Shown here: positions 1-7,890 of the stretch, piece by piece
Numbering within the stretch: the first letter of the stretch is position 1
Layout: each line of letters opens with the position of its first letter
Assembly (NCBI GenBank): GCA_013316825.1
Contig: WSLY01000004.1
Coordinates: forward strand, 1 to 64,000
Reading direction: 5' to 3'
DNA length: 64,000 bases
Source of the DNA: Lachnospiraceae bacterium
Lineage (GTDB): Bacteria; Bacillota; Clostridia; Lachnospirales; Lachnospiraceae
Position numbers and translations under genes: made by a program
Notes under the pieces: generated by a model
Seen by the model: only the letters and a program-made list of their open reading frames with translations
Database searches by the model: none
Told to the model about the DNA's origin: nothing

Positions 1-3
1 TAT

Positions 4-77
4 CGCGGGGTGGAGCAGTCTGGAAGCTCGTCGGGCTCATAACCCGAAGGTCATAGGTTCAAATCCTATCCCCGCTA
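4..77 (+). tRNA. tRNA-Met (initiator, CAT)
   Basis: Cloverleaf of 74 nt with anticodon CAT at 38-40. The 5' base C1 faces T72, so the first acceptor pair is unpaired, and the anticodon stem has the GGG/CCC run typical of initiator tRNAs. No CCA is encoded. It is followed 29 nt later by tRNA-Phe, suggesting one tRNA operon that continues upstream of the window. Confidence 0.93.
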
Positions 78-106
78 CTAAGTTTTTGTTTATGCAAAGA
101 CTATAT

Positions 107-180
<74 letters not shown>

Positions 181-301
181 TAAAAGCGAGAAACCCTTAT
201 AATTGTTACGTTGTAGCGGTTATGGGGTTTTTTTCATAGGATTTTTCTTACTTTTGCGCCTAATCCTATTGTTGCAAAAAGAACGCAAAAGTGAGGTTCC
301 T

Positions 302-1003
302 ATGGAAAAAATTACAATGTCTAAAAAGTATAATCTGTCAATTCAAGAAGCGTTTGACCTGTTTATCAGGAAATGCAAAATCAAAAATCTAACTGACCTG
401 TTCATTAATTCCTATGAAAAGAAGATGATACACTTTTATGAGTTCATAGATAAGAGCGAGAGAGCATTTTTATATTTCTGCACGGAAGATAGATATATAC
501 CCACATTTAATATTCAACTTATCAGGGCGGAGAAAAAATGAAGGAAACATATTTAGATGATGAATTGGTGCGTCTGTTGGAGAAGCTATATGTGGATAAC
601 TGCTTATTCAGTTGCCACAAGACATGGGTGTTTGAGAATTATCTGCTAGCTACTGGAAATTGTATCTCAACAGTCCTTGACCTACACATAGGGGATATTA
701 ACTTTCAAAGTGGTGTAATTATCTTGAGAAAGACAAAGAACCGCAAACAGCAGTTAGTGCGTAGATACAATAGAAAGAGAGGGGATGAAAAACATCATGT
801 CATACTTTCAGATATACGTTTGCGAAGAATCGGATTTTTAATAGCGGCGATAGGTCTGTCTGCAAAAGATACTTGAGTATAGTGATCTGACTGTTACAAA
901 GGAATATGTCAATATGTTTGGACAGGATTTACAGATGGATTTTGAGAAGTTTAATCTGCTTGATAATTTGGAAAGTAGGAGCAAAGGTATTATAAAAATG
1001 TGA
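302..1003 (+). pseudogene. Tyrosine recombinase/integrase, broken (tRNA-Phe island)
   Basis: Three frames together read as one tyrosine integrase. 302-541 gives a SAM-like core-binding N-domain (FIRKCKIKNLTD...). 538-876 gives the start of the catalytic domain (NYLLATGN, then a KTKNRKQQ strand). From about 869 to the TGA at 1001-1003 a third frame gives the C-terminus, ILEYSDLTVTKEYVNMF, containing the expected nucleophile Tyr. The first frame break lies in an A6 run at 533-538. Near 865 there is a frame change plus an internal deletion that removes the HxxR region. It lies immediately downstream of tRNA-Phe, as expected for the island's own integrase. It is almost certainly inactive. A programmed frameshift at the A6 run is conceivable but cannot rescue the internal loss. 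Confidence 0.85.
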
Positions 1004-1301
1004 TGTTTTTCTAGGGTGACAACTACCTTTAAAAAATGGGTATCATTGCTCTAAATCAGGTGACAGCGATACAGATAGAATAGATACTGTTGGCATACTT
1101 ATAGGTAAGAGAGAAGAATTAAGTAAGAGAATTAGATATAGCAACTCATTACATGAGTTGCTATATTGGATTTACTGATTCTTTTCTCTTCTTTATGGCT
1201 ACAAGGGAGAAGTGATAATTTAAATTCAAGTAATATATTTTTAAGAACAAAAGACAATCTAATTCCGTTATGAAAAGAGAAGGTACAGTTGTATCTGATT
1301 A
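1004..1301. other. AT-rich intergenic remnant
   Basis: No supported gene is seen here. The only ORF (1132-1398, minus) lacks a ribosome binding site and looks like chance. A short near-inverted repeat, agcaactcat/atgagttgct, lies at about 1139-1162. The stretch is probably decayed island DNA. Confidence 0.5.
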
Positions 1302-1592
1302 TTGCGACAGCAATCAAACATATGGGTATTTTTCCGTAGAAATGACAAAGGGACCAATCCGCAGGACAAATTAAGATTTTATTATGCACAGGACACACAG
1401 ATAAGAGCAGATACTGTATTTGTATTAAAAGGTACTACATATTTTGTAATTAGTCAGGATGGCATTGAAAGAAATGTGTATTGTACTTCTAGGGCAGTTA
1501 AATGTGATACTTCTTTCATATGGACAAATGCAGAAAATAGATTTTCAGTTCATGTAGAAAAATGTGGAATTTGGAACCTTTATGAGGTATAA
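1302..1592 (+). CDS. Hypothetical protein, possibly a decayed fragment
   Basis: A 96-residue frame starting at TTG, with no recognisable domain, signal peptide or convincing ribosome binding site. A second frame upstream from an ATG at 1270 also reads plausibly (REGTVVSDYCDSNQTYGYF...), stops, and could join this one by a frameshift, which suggests a broken gene. It ends 36 bp before the lipoprotein gene. It may be an island cargo relic. I do not recognise a family. Confidence 0.35.
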   Translation: MRQQSNIWVFFRRNDKGTNPQDKLRFYYAQDTQIRADTVFVLKGTTYFVISQDGIERNVYCTSRAVKCDTSFIWTNAENRFSVHVEKCGIWNLYEV

Positions 1593-1628
1593 TGGAAAAG
1601 AATAAAATCTTATGGGAGGATTAGTGTT

Positions 1629-2681
1629 ATGAAGAAATTTGCAATGTGGAGTATGATTGTTTTGTTATGTGTTATACTGACGGGATGTGGTAAATGTGAA
1701 CATGAGTATGACAATGGCGTGATAACGAAAGAACCCACATGTACTGAGGAGGGCGAGAAAACTTTTACTTGTTCTTTATGTGAAGAAACTAAAATTGAAA
1801 GCGTAGTAAAAAAGCCGCATACATATAAGGAAGAAATTACAAAAGAACCTACATTTGAAGAAGAAGGCGAGAGAACTTTTACCTGCAAAGATTGTGATGA
1901 TTCATATACTGAATCTATTCCTGTTCGAGATGATGAAGTAGTTGTAACGGTAACAGATAAATCCAATTTGCCAAAAGATATAAATGCAGGTAGATATTCT
2001 GATATAATTAACCTTACCTTTGATGTTTTGAATAGATCAGACAAGGTTATCAAAGGTATTCAGGGAAATTTGTCGATTTGTGATTTGTTTGGTGAAGAGA
2101 TATTAAAAGTTAGTTGTGACTTTACTGGAAATAGTATTCCGGTAGGTGAATCTATAACCATTGATGATTTAGGAATGGAAATAAATCAGTTCATGGATAG
2201 TCATGTTAAATTTTATAATACAGATTTCTCGGATTTACAATTTAAATATGAAGTTACAAATATTGTATATGATGATGGTTCAAGTATGAAAGAACAATCT
2301 TCAACAGAATCTATAGAAGGCCAAAAGGTAATTGTAACAGTAGATGATAAACAAAATTTGGATATCAATTATAATGTTGGAAGATATTCTCCGCGAGTAG
2401 AGTTTGTATTTGGGGTATATAATAATACTTCTAAAGATATTAAAGGAGTACAAGGCACGCTTACAATTAAAGATTTGTTTGGAGTAGATATTATGTCTCT
2501 GGGATTAGACTTTACAGGTCAAACAATTCCCGCAAATTCGAGTGTTGTTTTTGATGATTTGGGTTTTGACATAAATCAGTTTATGGATGATCATGTTAAG
2601 GTATATAGTACTAATTTAGAAGATTTACAATTTGAATATGAAGTGACTTCGATAGTTTATACAGATGGAACAACAGAGTAA
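1629..2681 (+). CDS. Lipoprotein with Cys-pair motifs and a duplicated ~110-aa domain
   Basis: 350-residue secreted lipoprotein. The signal peptide ends in a lipobox, LTGC, with lipidated Cys20. Residues ~23-100 hold two copies of the module common in Lachnospiraceae surface proteins (pattern EPTCTEEGEKTFTCSLC): the first has Cys in both places, the second has PTFEEEGERTFTCKDC. Residues ~105-215 and ~232-346 are a tandem duplication (NAGRYSDIINLTFDVLNRS against NVGRYSPRVEFVFGVYNNT; both contain INQFMD), resembling DUF5067/DUF4352-type extracellular beta domains (inferred). The start has a good site (GGGAGGATT). A terminator follows at 2699-2730. It is the only clearly intact gene of the island, so probably its cargo. 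Role unknown. Confidence 0.8.
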   Translation: MKKFAMWSMIVLLCVILTGCGKCEHEYDNGVITKEPTCTEEGEKTFTCSLCEETKIESVVKKPHTYKEEITKEPTFEEEGERTFTCKDCDDSYTESIPVRDDEVVVTVTDKSNLPKDINAGRYSDIINLTFDVLNRSDKVIKGIQGNLSICDLFGEEILKVSCDFTGNSIPVGESITIDDLGMEINQFMDSHVKFYNTDFSDLQFKYEVTNIVYDDGSSMKEQSSTESIEGQKVIVTVDDKQNLDINYNVGRYSPRVEFVFGVYNNTSKDIKGVQGTLTIKDLFGVDIMSLGLDFTGQTIPANSSVVFDDLGFDINQFMDDHVKVYSTNLEDLQFEYEVTSIVYTDGTTE

Positions 2682-2698
2682 TACGGACGTGTTAGAAA

Positions 2699-2730
2699 GG
2701 GATTACGGCAAAACACCGTAGTCCTTTTTT
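2699..2730 (+). terminator. Rho-independent terminator after the lipoprotein gene
   Basis: GGATTACGG...CCGTAGTCC stem (one G-U pair) followed by TTTTTT. Confidence 0.85.
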
Positions 2731-2812
2731 GATACTAATTTATATATTAGGATTCGGGTGCCAAAAGGTCATAGACCTTTGATATAAATTTGTACCTTGA
2801 AAACTTAACACG

Positions 2813-4167
2813 ATGTTAAAAATGCCGTTTATATTTGGTATAATAGACTCAACAAAACAAGAGGTGAACCCTATAGCTTTCGTATCAAATACCAATCAAC
2901 AGCTAATGCTGACAGACAGTGCATTTCATCTGACCGAAAGAGAAAAAAAGTTTCTTGAGAAATCATGGAACAAAGTTTTCGCTGAAAAGGTTTTTCCGGC
3001 AATAGATGAAGATATTCAGTGATAAGGCATCCCGCCCTAATACACCAGTTAATGTAATCGTAGGAGCATTGATTTTAAAAGAAGCGCTTGGCGATACCGA
3101 TGATGAAATGGTTCAAGCTTTAATGTTTGACATCAGATACCAGTAGGCCCTTCATACAACAAGTTTTGAGGAACAGTCTTTAAGTGACAGGACTTTGAGC
3201 CGTTTCCGGGCAAGATGTCTTGCTCATGAAACAGAAACCGGAACTGACCTGATTCATGAGTGTGTCAGCAGGATGGCAAAGGAGATAGCCGGATTCATGA
3301 ACATTACATCAAACATGCGGCGGATGGACTCACTTATGATGCAGCCAATATCAGAAACCTTTTCATGCTGAAACTGTTCTATACCTGTGTTGCCAATCTT
3401 GCGAAAATCATGGTTTTACGGAAAACAAGACTGTCGGATGAACAGCAGCATTACATTGAAAAAGACGACTATAACCGCTTTATTTATCATCAGGAAGACG
3501 CCGATGCCACGGAAATGACTATAATGGTAATGTATGATGCCGAAAAGCCCATTGAGCTGTGTGATACTGGCGGGGATTTGATGACACCAGTGAGTAGCAG
3601 CTGCTCATCCGTTTATTAAAAGAGCGTACAGTCATTGATGATGACGGCTCCCGCAGGATCAGGAAAAAAGAAGAGGTTTCAGAACCTTCAAAAGTTCTTC
3701 TTAACCCTTCCGATCCCGAGGCAACGTTCAGATACAAAGCCGGATGCAAACATCTTGGTTATGTCGGGAATGTTGTGGAAACAGTCGGTAAAAACGGCAG
3801 TCTTGTGACAGATTATGCCTATGAGCAGAACACTCACAGTGACAGCCGGTTTCTCAATGATTATCTGGAAAGGCAGCCTGTTTATGCCGAAGAAGCGACA
3901 CTTGTTGCAGACGCGGCGCATATAGTGGTGAAAGTAATGTGGGGCTGCAGCGGAGCATCAGATAAAACTTGTCACAACAAACTTTAACGGGCGCAGGCCT
4001 GATGATATCTATGCAGATTTCAAATTCAGTGAAGATGGAAGATATCTGTTGGAGTGCGCCGGCGGGTACAGACCTTATAAATGCACAATGAGCGTTCGGC
4101 AGCATACTTTTCCAGTAAGGACTGTAAAGAATGCGCATACAAAGCCAGAGAGTGTAAAAGTTCTTGA
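2813..4167 (+). pseudogene. IS1182-type transposase, heavily frameshifted
   Basis: Fragments in several frames line up as one IS1182/DUF772 transposase. The N-terminus has LTEREKKFLEKSW. After a frame change comes NTPVNVIVGALILKEALGDTDDEMVQ, then an in-frame stop, then FEEQSLSDRTLSRFRARC, the typical DUF772 signature. Next come ADGLTYDAANIR-like and LVTDYAYEQNTHSDSRF segments, and finally a Cys cluster, DCKECAYKARECK, ending at the TGA at 4165-4167. At least four disruptions are visible. No terminal inverted repeats were found by eye. The copy is immobile. Confidence 0.8.
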
Positions 4168-4303
4168 TTTGGGATTGACTTTTGGGCGTTCTTATGGTAA
4201 CATATAAAGCGTTCGTAAGCGAATCCTGCGAAAATAGGGATTTAATCCTACGAATGTATGCAATATGTCCAGCATTTATCGGACTTTACGAGGTCTGCTC
4301 TGG

Positions 4304-4365
4304 CAGTTGGTAGAGCAGAGGACTGAAAATCCTCGTGTCACTGGTTCGATTCCGGTTCTGGGCAT
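4304..4365 (+). repeat. attR-like repeat: truncated tRNA-Phe copy
   Basis: Exact 62-bp copy of 119-180. It lacks the 5' acceptor and part of the D arm, because the preceding bases (aggtctgctctgg) do not match tRNA-Phe, so it is not a functional tRNA. It marks the right end of the degraded island, whose body is 181-4303. Confidence 0.88.
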
Positions 4366-4383
4366 TTTTTATGTAAAAAATAA

Positions 4384-4456
4384 GGAGCACTAGCTCAGTC
4401 GGTAGAGCACCTGACTTTTAATCAGGTTGTCGGGGGTTCGAATCCCCCGTGCTTCA
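4384..4456 (+). tRNA. tRNA-Lys (TTT), intact
   Basis: 73-nt cloverleaf, acceptor GGAGCAC/GTGCTTC, anticodon TTT, discriminator A4456. The 3' 46 bp recur at 34572-34617, so it is the attachment site of the prophage. A terminator follows directly. Confidence 0.95.
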
Positions 4457-4457
4457 T
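4412..4457. repeat. Prophage attL core (46 bp, within tRNA-Lys)
   Basis: Identical to 34572-34617. The match starts at the anticodon stem and ends one base after the tRNA. The flanking bases differ on both sides (c/a before, a/t after). Confidence 0.92.
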
Positions 4458-4480
4458 AAGACCGTGAAGGTCTTTTTTTT
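4458..4480 (+). terminator. tRNA-Lys terminator
   Basis: AAGACC-GTGAA-GGTCTT stem followed by TTTTTT, immediately after the tRNA. Confidence 0.85.
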
Positions 4481-4570
4481 ATGCAAAAAATCAGTATTTA
4501 AGCGGCTTTGCGCAGTCTGCATTGCAGACAATCGAGTGACTGAGATAAGCAGAAAAACATAAAATTTGAA

Positions 4571-4617
4571 GTAGTCATATGGTAGTCAGAGGGGCGGAAG
4601 TAGTCAAAAAGTAGTCA
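4571..4617. repeat. Left arm-type repeats (4x GTAGTCA)
   Basis: GTAGTCA occurs at 4571, 4582, 4600 and 4611, that is, two pairs, each with an 11-bp period. A further pair with the same period lies at the other prophage end (34505 and 34516). The placement between the att core and the integrase gene fits binding sites for the integrase N-terminal arm-binding domain, or for an excisionase. Confidence 0.7.
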
Positions 4618-4642
4618 AAAAAAATAGGGAGCACATGGCTCC

Positions 4643-5803
4643 CTAAGAAATTTTTTCACGGCTGCAGCCACGCTCCATGCCTGGCCGTATGCCGGACAGT
4701 TTGGCTTTCGTATCCTCCCTTTCTTCATCGAGCTGCGCATACACCCGCAGTATCATCTTTTCATCAGCATGCCCCATCAGTTCAACCGCTTTCTTCAGAG
4801 TGATTCCCGAATAGTATAAAATGGTCGCGTAGTTATACCGGAATACGCGGGAAGTAAGTCCGGATATCGGCTCCGGCACGCTGTCTGTGGCAACTGCGGC
4901 ATTCAGCGCTTTTACGATTCGCTTCCAGACGACGTAAAAATATGATTTGCTGTAGGGCTGTCCCTTGTTGGCAAACAAAAAAGCATTGTCAGCCTCAGAA
5001 AGCTCTTTTTTGATGTGCAGGGTATAAAACCTTACCTCCTCGATTAAAAAGGCGGGAATGGGTATCCGGCGGAAGCCTGAGGGGGATTTTGGTATATTTT
5101 TAAGGACGGGCTGGTTATTCTGGAAGATAATTACATGGTGGATAACCAGCTCCTCTGCCGGCAGGTCTATATCCTGCACCTGCAGGGCAAGAAGTTCTTC
5201 CAGACGCAGCCCGCAGCCGAAGAGCAGCATGACAAGCAAATGTTCCTGCGGCGGCAGGACGGCGCGGTTCAGCGCCTGTTCTTCCAGAGAGGTAAGGATT
5301 CGGCGTTTTGGTGGGGTATACTTGGGCATTTCTACCCGGTGCCACGGGGTATCCTGTATGTAATGGTCCTCCACGGCAGAGGAAAGTATCTGCTTTAAGA
5401 CAATCTTAATTTGCTGGCAGGTGCGCGGGTGGTCGGCATGCTCATTGATGAGCGCCTGTATGTCCGTCCGTTTAATGTCCGGCAGCAGCCATGTACCGAA
5501 CTGCGGAAGGAGGTACGTGTCCAGTATGGTGCGGTACATGCGCTGCGTGTTGTATTCCCTTGTGGACTTGTAGAGGGACACGAAGGTTTCTGCATATTCC
5601 TCAAAGGTGGTTTTCTTTCCAGCAATGTATTTCCCTGTTTTAATCTGGGCTTTCATGGCGTCTACTTTTTCTTCCAATTCCCTGCTGGTGCTGCCATACA
5701 TGGGTATCCTGACAGGTCTGCCGTAATCATCATATTCCCCTGTGTTTACCAGCGTGTAATAGCGTCCGTCTTTCCTTGGTTTGTAGCGGTTTTTTCTAGG
5801 CAT
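4643..5803 (-). CDS. int: Prophage tyrosine integrase
   Basis: Catalyses integration and excision at the tRNA-Lys att site. I chose ATG 5803 (MPRKNRY, 386 aa) over the track start at 5839 because an AGGAGG lies 8 nt upstream. Domains: basic arm-binding N-terminus (~1-50, GRYYTLVNTGEYDDYGRP), SAM-like core-binding domain (~55-150), catalytic domain (~165-370). Visible catalytic residues are the first Arg in GCGLRLEE, a Lys-bearing hairpin (PKSPSGFRR), the box III Arg in RVFRY, GH in LMGHAD, and nucleophile Tyr ~355 in RVYAQL. The usual HxxRH is RxxRY here, so box His is Arg (~319). It is the last gene of the leftward lysogeny operon, pointing at attL. Confidence 0.93.
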   Translation of the reverse strand: MPRKNRYKPRKDGRYYTLVNTGEYDDYGRPVRIPMYGSTSRELEEKVDAMKAQIKTGKYIAGKKTTFEEYAETFVSLYKSTREYNTQRMYRTILDTYLLPQFGTWLLPDIKRTDIQALINEHADHPRTCQQIKIVLKQILSSAVEDHYIQDTPWHRVEMPKYTPPKRRILTSLEEQALNRAVLPPQEHLLVMLLFGCGLRLEELLALQVQDIDLPAEELVIHHVIIFQNNQPVLKNIPKSPSGFRRIPIPAFLIEEVRFYTLHIKKELSEADNAFLFANKGQPYSKSYFYVVWKRIVKALNAAVATDSVPEPISGLTSRVFRYNYATILYYSGITLKKAVELMGHADEKMILRVYAQLDEEREDTKAKLSGIRPGMERGCSREKIS

Positions 5804-5872
5804 TGTATCGTCCTCCTGTGGGTACCATTCCGGCGACATTACCGCAATGGTGTAATTTTGGGCATAAAAATG

Positions 5873-5987
5873 CCCGGTAAATGCTTGCGGCTTACCGGGA
5901 AAGATGATACAATATGCTTGTGTTTGGCGTGTATCATCTTTTGGTGTACCGCTTTGCTGCTCCGGTTGACGCCGGGGCAGTTTTTTT
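5873..5987. other. Three consecutive stem-loops between channel and integrase genes
   Basis: Hairpin 1: CCCGGTAA (5873-5880)/TTACCGGG (5892-5899). Hairpin 2: AAGATGATAC (5901-5910)/GTATCATCTT (5931-5940). Hairpin 3: CTGCTCCGG (5957-5965)/CCGGGGCAG (5972-5980) followed by T7 on the plus strand, where it would be an intrinsic terminator. The genes on both sides are on the minus strand, so hairpins 1-2 could attenuate or process the repressor-channel-int transcript, while hairpin 3 would block plus-strand (antisense) transcription. Confidence 0.7.
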
Positions 5988-6690
5988 ATTTACTTTGATT
6001 TAATTTATTCATATATCCAGCTGTGATAATGCCGGTAGGCAATGCAACTATGGCAATTCCCATAAAAGACGACATCATGCTTACAATACGTCCAAAGTCA
6101 CTTTTAGGGTAAATATCCCCATATCCGACAGTGGTTAATGTTACCACTGCCCAATAGATAGCGTCAAAAAAGGTTTCAAAACTGTCTGGCTCTACCTGAA
6201 ACATTATTAAAGCCGAACAGAGAATGTATCCGCCAGCCAAAACACATACAGCCATAAGAGCACGGCGTTCTTCCCGTACAACAGAAATAATTAGATTGAA
6301 GCTTTTTGAATAACGGAACAACTTTAAAACCTTAAACGCCCTGCTTAGCCGGAAAAGTTTTAGCAATTTAAATCCCGAATTAAGAACTGTAACGGATGAC
6401 ATAATGGATAATATATCAATAATAGCATAAATACTAAAAGGATATTTTAAAAAGGCAAATTTTCCGCTTTTTGGAAATTTAAAGTCAGCGGTCAGCCATC
6501 GGCACACATAGTCGATAATAAAAATAGTTACTGTGATACGCTCTATCCAAACAAAAAATATATTTGTCTGTTTGAAACATAAAGGTAATATGCTACAGAT
6601 AATACATATAAGCATAAAACGGTCATAGCATAGGCTTAAATTGTCATCTGGTTCAGCTAATTCTATTATTTGATATATTTTTTTTCTCAT
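5986..6690 (-). CDS. Voltage-gated K+-channel-like protein (six TM)
   Basis: 234-residue integral membrane protein of the Kv-like ion transport family. S1-S3 lie at about 24-40, 52-66 and 84-100. S4 (~106-130) has Lys/Arg at every third position from K108 to K129 (FKLLKLFRLSRAFKVLKLFR), a voltage-sensor pattern. S5 is ~145-165, the pore helix follows, the selectivity filter is TVGYGD (187-192), and S6 is ~203-226. There is no cytoplasmic ligand-binding domain. It lies 24 nt downstream of the repressor gene on the same strand and upstream of int, so it should be expressed in the lysogen. The role is not known; by analogy with lambda RexB it may act in superinfection exclusion or membrane depolarisation (inference). 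The start has only a moderate site (AAGGGAATGG). Confidence 0.9.
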   Translation of the reverse strand: MRKKIYQIIELAEPDDNLSLCYDRFMLICIICSILPLCFKQTNIFFVWIERITVTIFIIDYVCRWLTADFKFPKSGKFAFLKYPFSIYAIIDILSIMSSVTVLNSGFKLLKLFRLSRAFKVLKLFRYSKSFNLIISVVREERRALMAVCVLAGGYILCSALIMFQVEPDSFETFFDAIYWAVVTLTTVGYGDIYPKSDFGRIVSMMSSFMGIAIVALPTGIITAGYMNKLNQSK

Positions 6691-6714
6691 GCCGTTCCAT
6701 TCCCTTATATGTGT

Positions 6715-7344
6715 TTAAAACTTACCCCGTAGTTCAACTACTTTCCCTATAATTTTAACAGGTTTAGAAGATATATCCTCGTTGCTGAAAAACATTGGGG
6801 CATAGGCTGGGTTATTAGACACCAGTTCTATTCCGTCCCGATATTTCCTGAGTCGCTTGCAGGTAGCGTCGTCACCGTTTACCATGGCAATTACGATATC
6901 ACCAGATTCTGCGTCCTCTTGCTGCCGAACGATAACCACATCGCCCTCGCACATACGGGGTTCCATGGAATTGCCTTTTATCTGTAGTCCAAAGTATGTA
7001 CCAGTGGAAGCCATTTCCTGCGTGATTTCCTCAGTATCAATTACCTCTTCTACTGCTTCTATGGGAATTCCAGCGGCTACACGTCCAAGAACATTAATAA
7101 TAACACCTTGCTTTGTAATTCTATTAGGCTTGTCTTCTAATAAATCAGATTTGTTCACCCCAAAATAATCAGCTAGTAATTGTATTTTTCCTATTCGTGG
7201 AAGTTTTTGTCCTGTACACCAACTTGATACGGTGGAAGAACCTAGGTTTAAATCATTCATGAGGTCCATCTGATTTTTATTATTTAATTCCATGTAATAT
7301 TTCAATTTTTTTGCAAAGATAGCTTTATATCTTTCATCTGACAT
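6715..7344 (-). CDS. CI/LexA-type prophage repressor
   Basis: Maintains lysogeny by repressing the divergent cro-side promoter. ATG 7344 (MSDERYK, 209 aa) is preferred because AGGAGG lies 8-9 nt upstream; the track start at 7398 lacks a site and would lie inside the promoter. N-terminal XRE helix-turn-helix (~10-65, LGSSTVSSWCTGQKLPR). C-terminal S24/LexA autoprotease: cleavage site Ala-Gly in GRVAAGIP (~91-92), Ser ~126 in GNSMEP, Lys ~163 in DATCKRL. It should therefore be inactivated by RecA during DNA damage. It is the first gene of the leftward operon. Confidence 0.93.
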   Translation of the reverse strand: MSDERYKAIFAKKLKYYMELNNKNQMDLMNDLNLGSSTVSSWCTGQKLPRIGKIQLLADYFGVNKSDLLEDKPNRITKQGVIINVLGRVAAGIPIEAVEEVIDTEEITQEMASTGTYFGLQIKGNSMEPRMCEGDVVIVRQQEDAESGDIVIAMVNGDDATCKRLRKYRDGIELVSNNPAYAPMFFSNEDISSKPVKIIGKVVELRGKF

Positions 7345-7369
7345 CAATAAAATCCTCCTAGTAGTTTGT

Positions 7370-7398
7370 ATGATAGCACCAAAAATGAGATTTGACAA
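7370..7398 (-). promoter_or_regulatory. Repressor (PRM-like) promoter with operator in spacer
   Basis: Minus strand: -35 TTGTCA (7393-7398), 17-bp spacer, -10 TATCAT (7370-7375). The spacer contains TCTCATTTTTGG (7379-7390), a variant of the operator half-site found in the divergent promoter, so autoregulation is likely. Confidence 0.75.
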
Positions 7399-7428
7399 CT
7401 ATTTTCTTTAAAATTCTCACTTTTGGTA

Positions 7429-7457
7429 TTGACATTACACTGAAAGTGAGATAATAT
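7429..7457 (+). promoter_or_regulatory. Early rightward (PR-like) promoter with operator in spacer
   Basis: -35 TTGACA (7429-7434), 17-bp spacer, -10 TAATAT (7452-7457). The spacer holds AAAGTGAGA (7443-7451). An inverted half-site, TCTCACTTTTGG (7415-7426), lies just upstream. Repressor binding would occlude RNA polymerase. Confidence 0.8.
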
Positions 7458-7493
7458 TCAATCAACAGCAGATGAAAAGAAAGGAGAAAAAGT

Positions 7494-7703
7494 ATGAATG
7501 AATTAAAGATTTCTTTGGCAGCAGCAAGAGTAAATGCAAGAATGACACAAAGCCAAGTGGCAGAAAAAATGCACGTAGGAAAGCAAACAGTTGTTAGATG
7601 GGAAAATGGAAAAGCTGAACCGAAGACATCACAGGCAATAGAGTTATGTAAACTATATAATATACCGCTTGATAATATTTTTTTGCCTATAATTCCCACT
7701 TAA
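7494..7703 (+). CDS. Cro-like XRE regulator
   Basis: 69-residue single-domain XRE helix-turn-helix protein (MTQSQVAEKMHVGKQTVVRW, then ENGKAEPK). First gene of the rightward operon, divergent from the repressor, with site AAAGGAG 7 nt before the ATG. By position and size it is the Cro analogue that favours lytic growth by repressing the repressor promoter. Its stop codon overlaps an operator-like palindrome (7694-7710), which suggests further control of the genes downstream. Confidence 0.85.
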   Translation: MNELKISLAAARVNARMTQSQVAEKMHVGKQTVVRWENGKAEPKTSQAIELCKLYNIPLDNIFLPIIPT

Positions 7704-7710
7704 AGTGAGA
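7694..7710. promoter_or_regulatory. Operator palindrome overlapping the cro stop
   Basis: TCCCACTTAAAGTGAGA, a near-perfect inverted repeat of the half-site (AAGTGAGA) seen in both divergent promoters. Confidence 0.65.
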
Positions 7711-7746
7711 TTATAAACTTAAATTGACACAGGGGGGTGAAAACAG

Positions 7747-7890
7747 GTGAATAGAGAAAAACTGTGTGAAGAGCTGAAGGACAAGTCCAGGAATAAGATA
7801 CTTGACAAAATAGAGCAGTCAATATCAGAAGAGTATGAAATCATTAAAAAAAGGGGAAATGTTATTTTTGAAATATGTGAGAGGCGGTGA
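7747..7890 (+). CDS. Small early phage protein (47 aa)
   Basis: Not in the ORF track. GTG start at 7747 after an AGGGGGGTG site. Sequence starts VNREKLCEELKDKSRNKIL and is charged and helical, with no domain recognised. It shares the GTGA junction with the next gene, which supports translational coupling. Confidence 0.55.
   Translation: MNREKLCEELKDKSRNKILDKIEQSISEEYEIIKKRGNVIFEICERR

Noticed and set aside
533-541. Programmed frameshift keeping the tRNA-Phe integrase alive
   Set aside because: The A6 run could slip, but the gene also has a second frame break and an internal deletion of the HxxR region.
1132-1398. 88-codon minus-strand ORF
   Set aside because: No site and no recognisable sequence, in an AT-rich relic.
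4304-4365. Second tRNA-Phe gene
   Set aside because: The 5' acceptor and part of the D arm are absent; it is an att repeat.
5411-5998. 195-codon plus-strand ORF opposite the integrase
   Set aside because: Shadow of the integrase coding strand plus three stem-loops; no ribosome binding site or protein-like composition.
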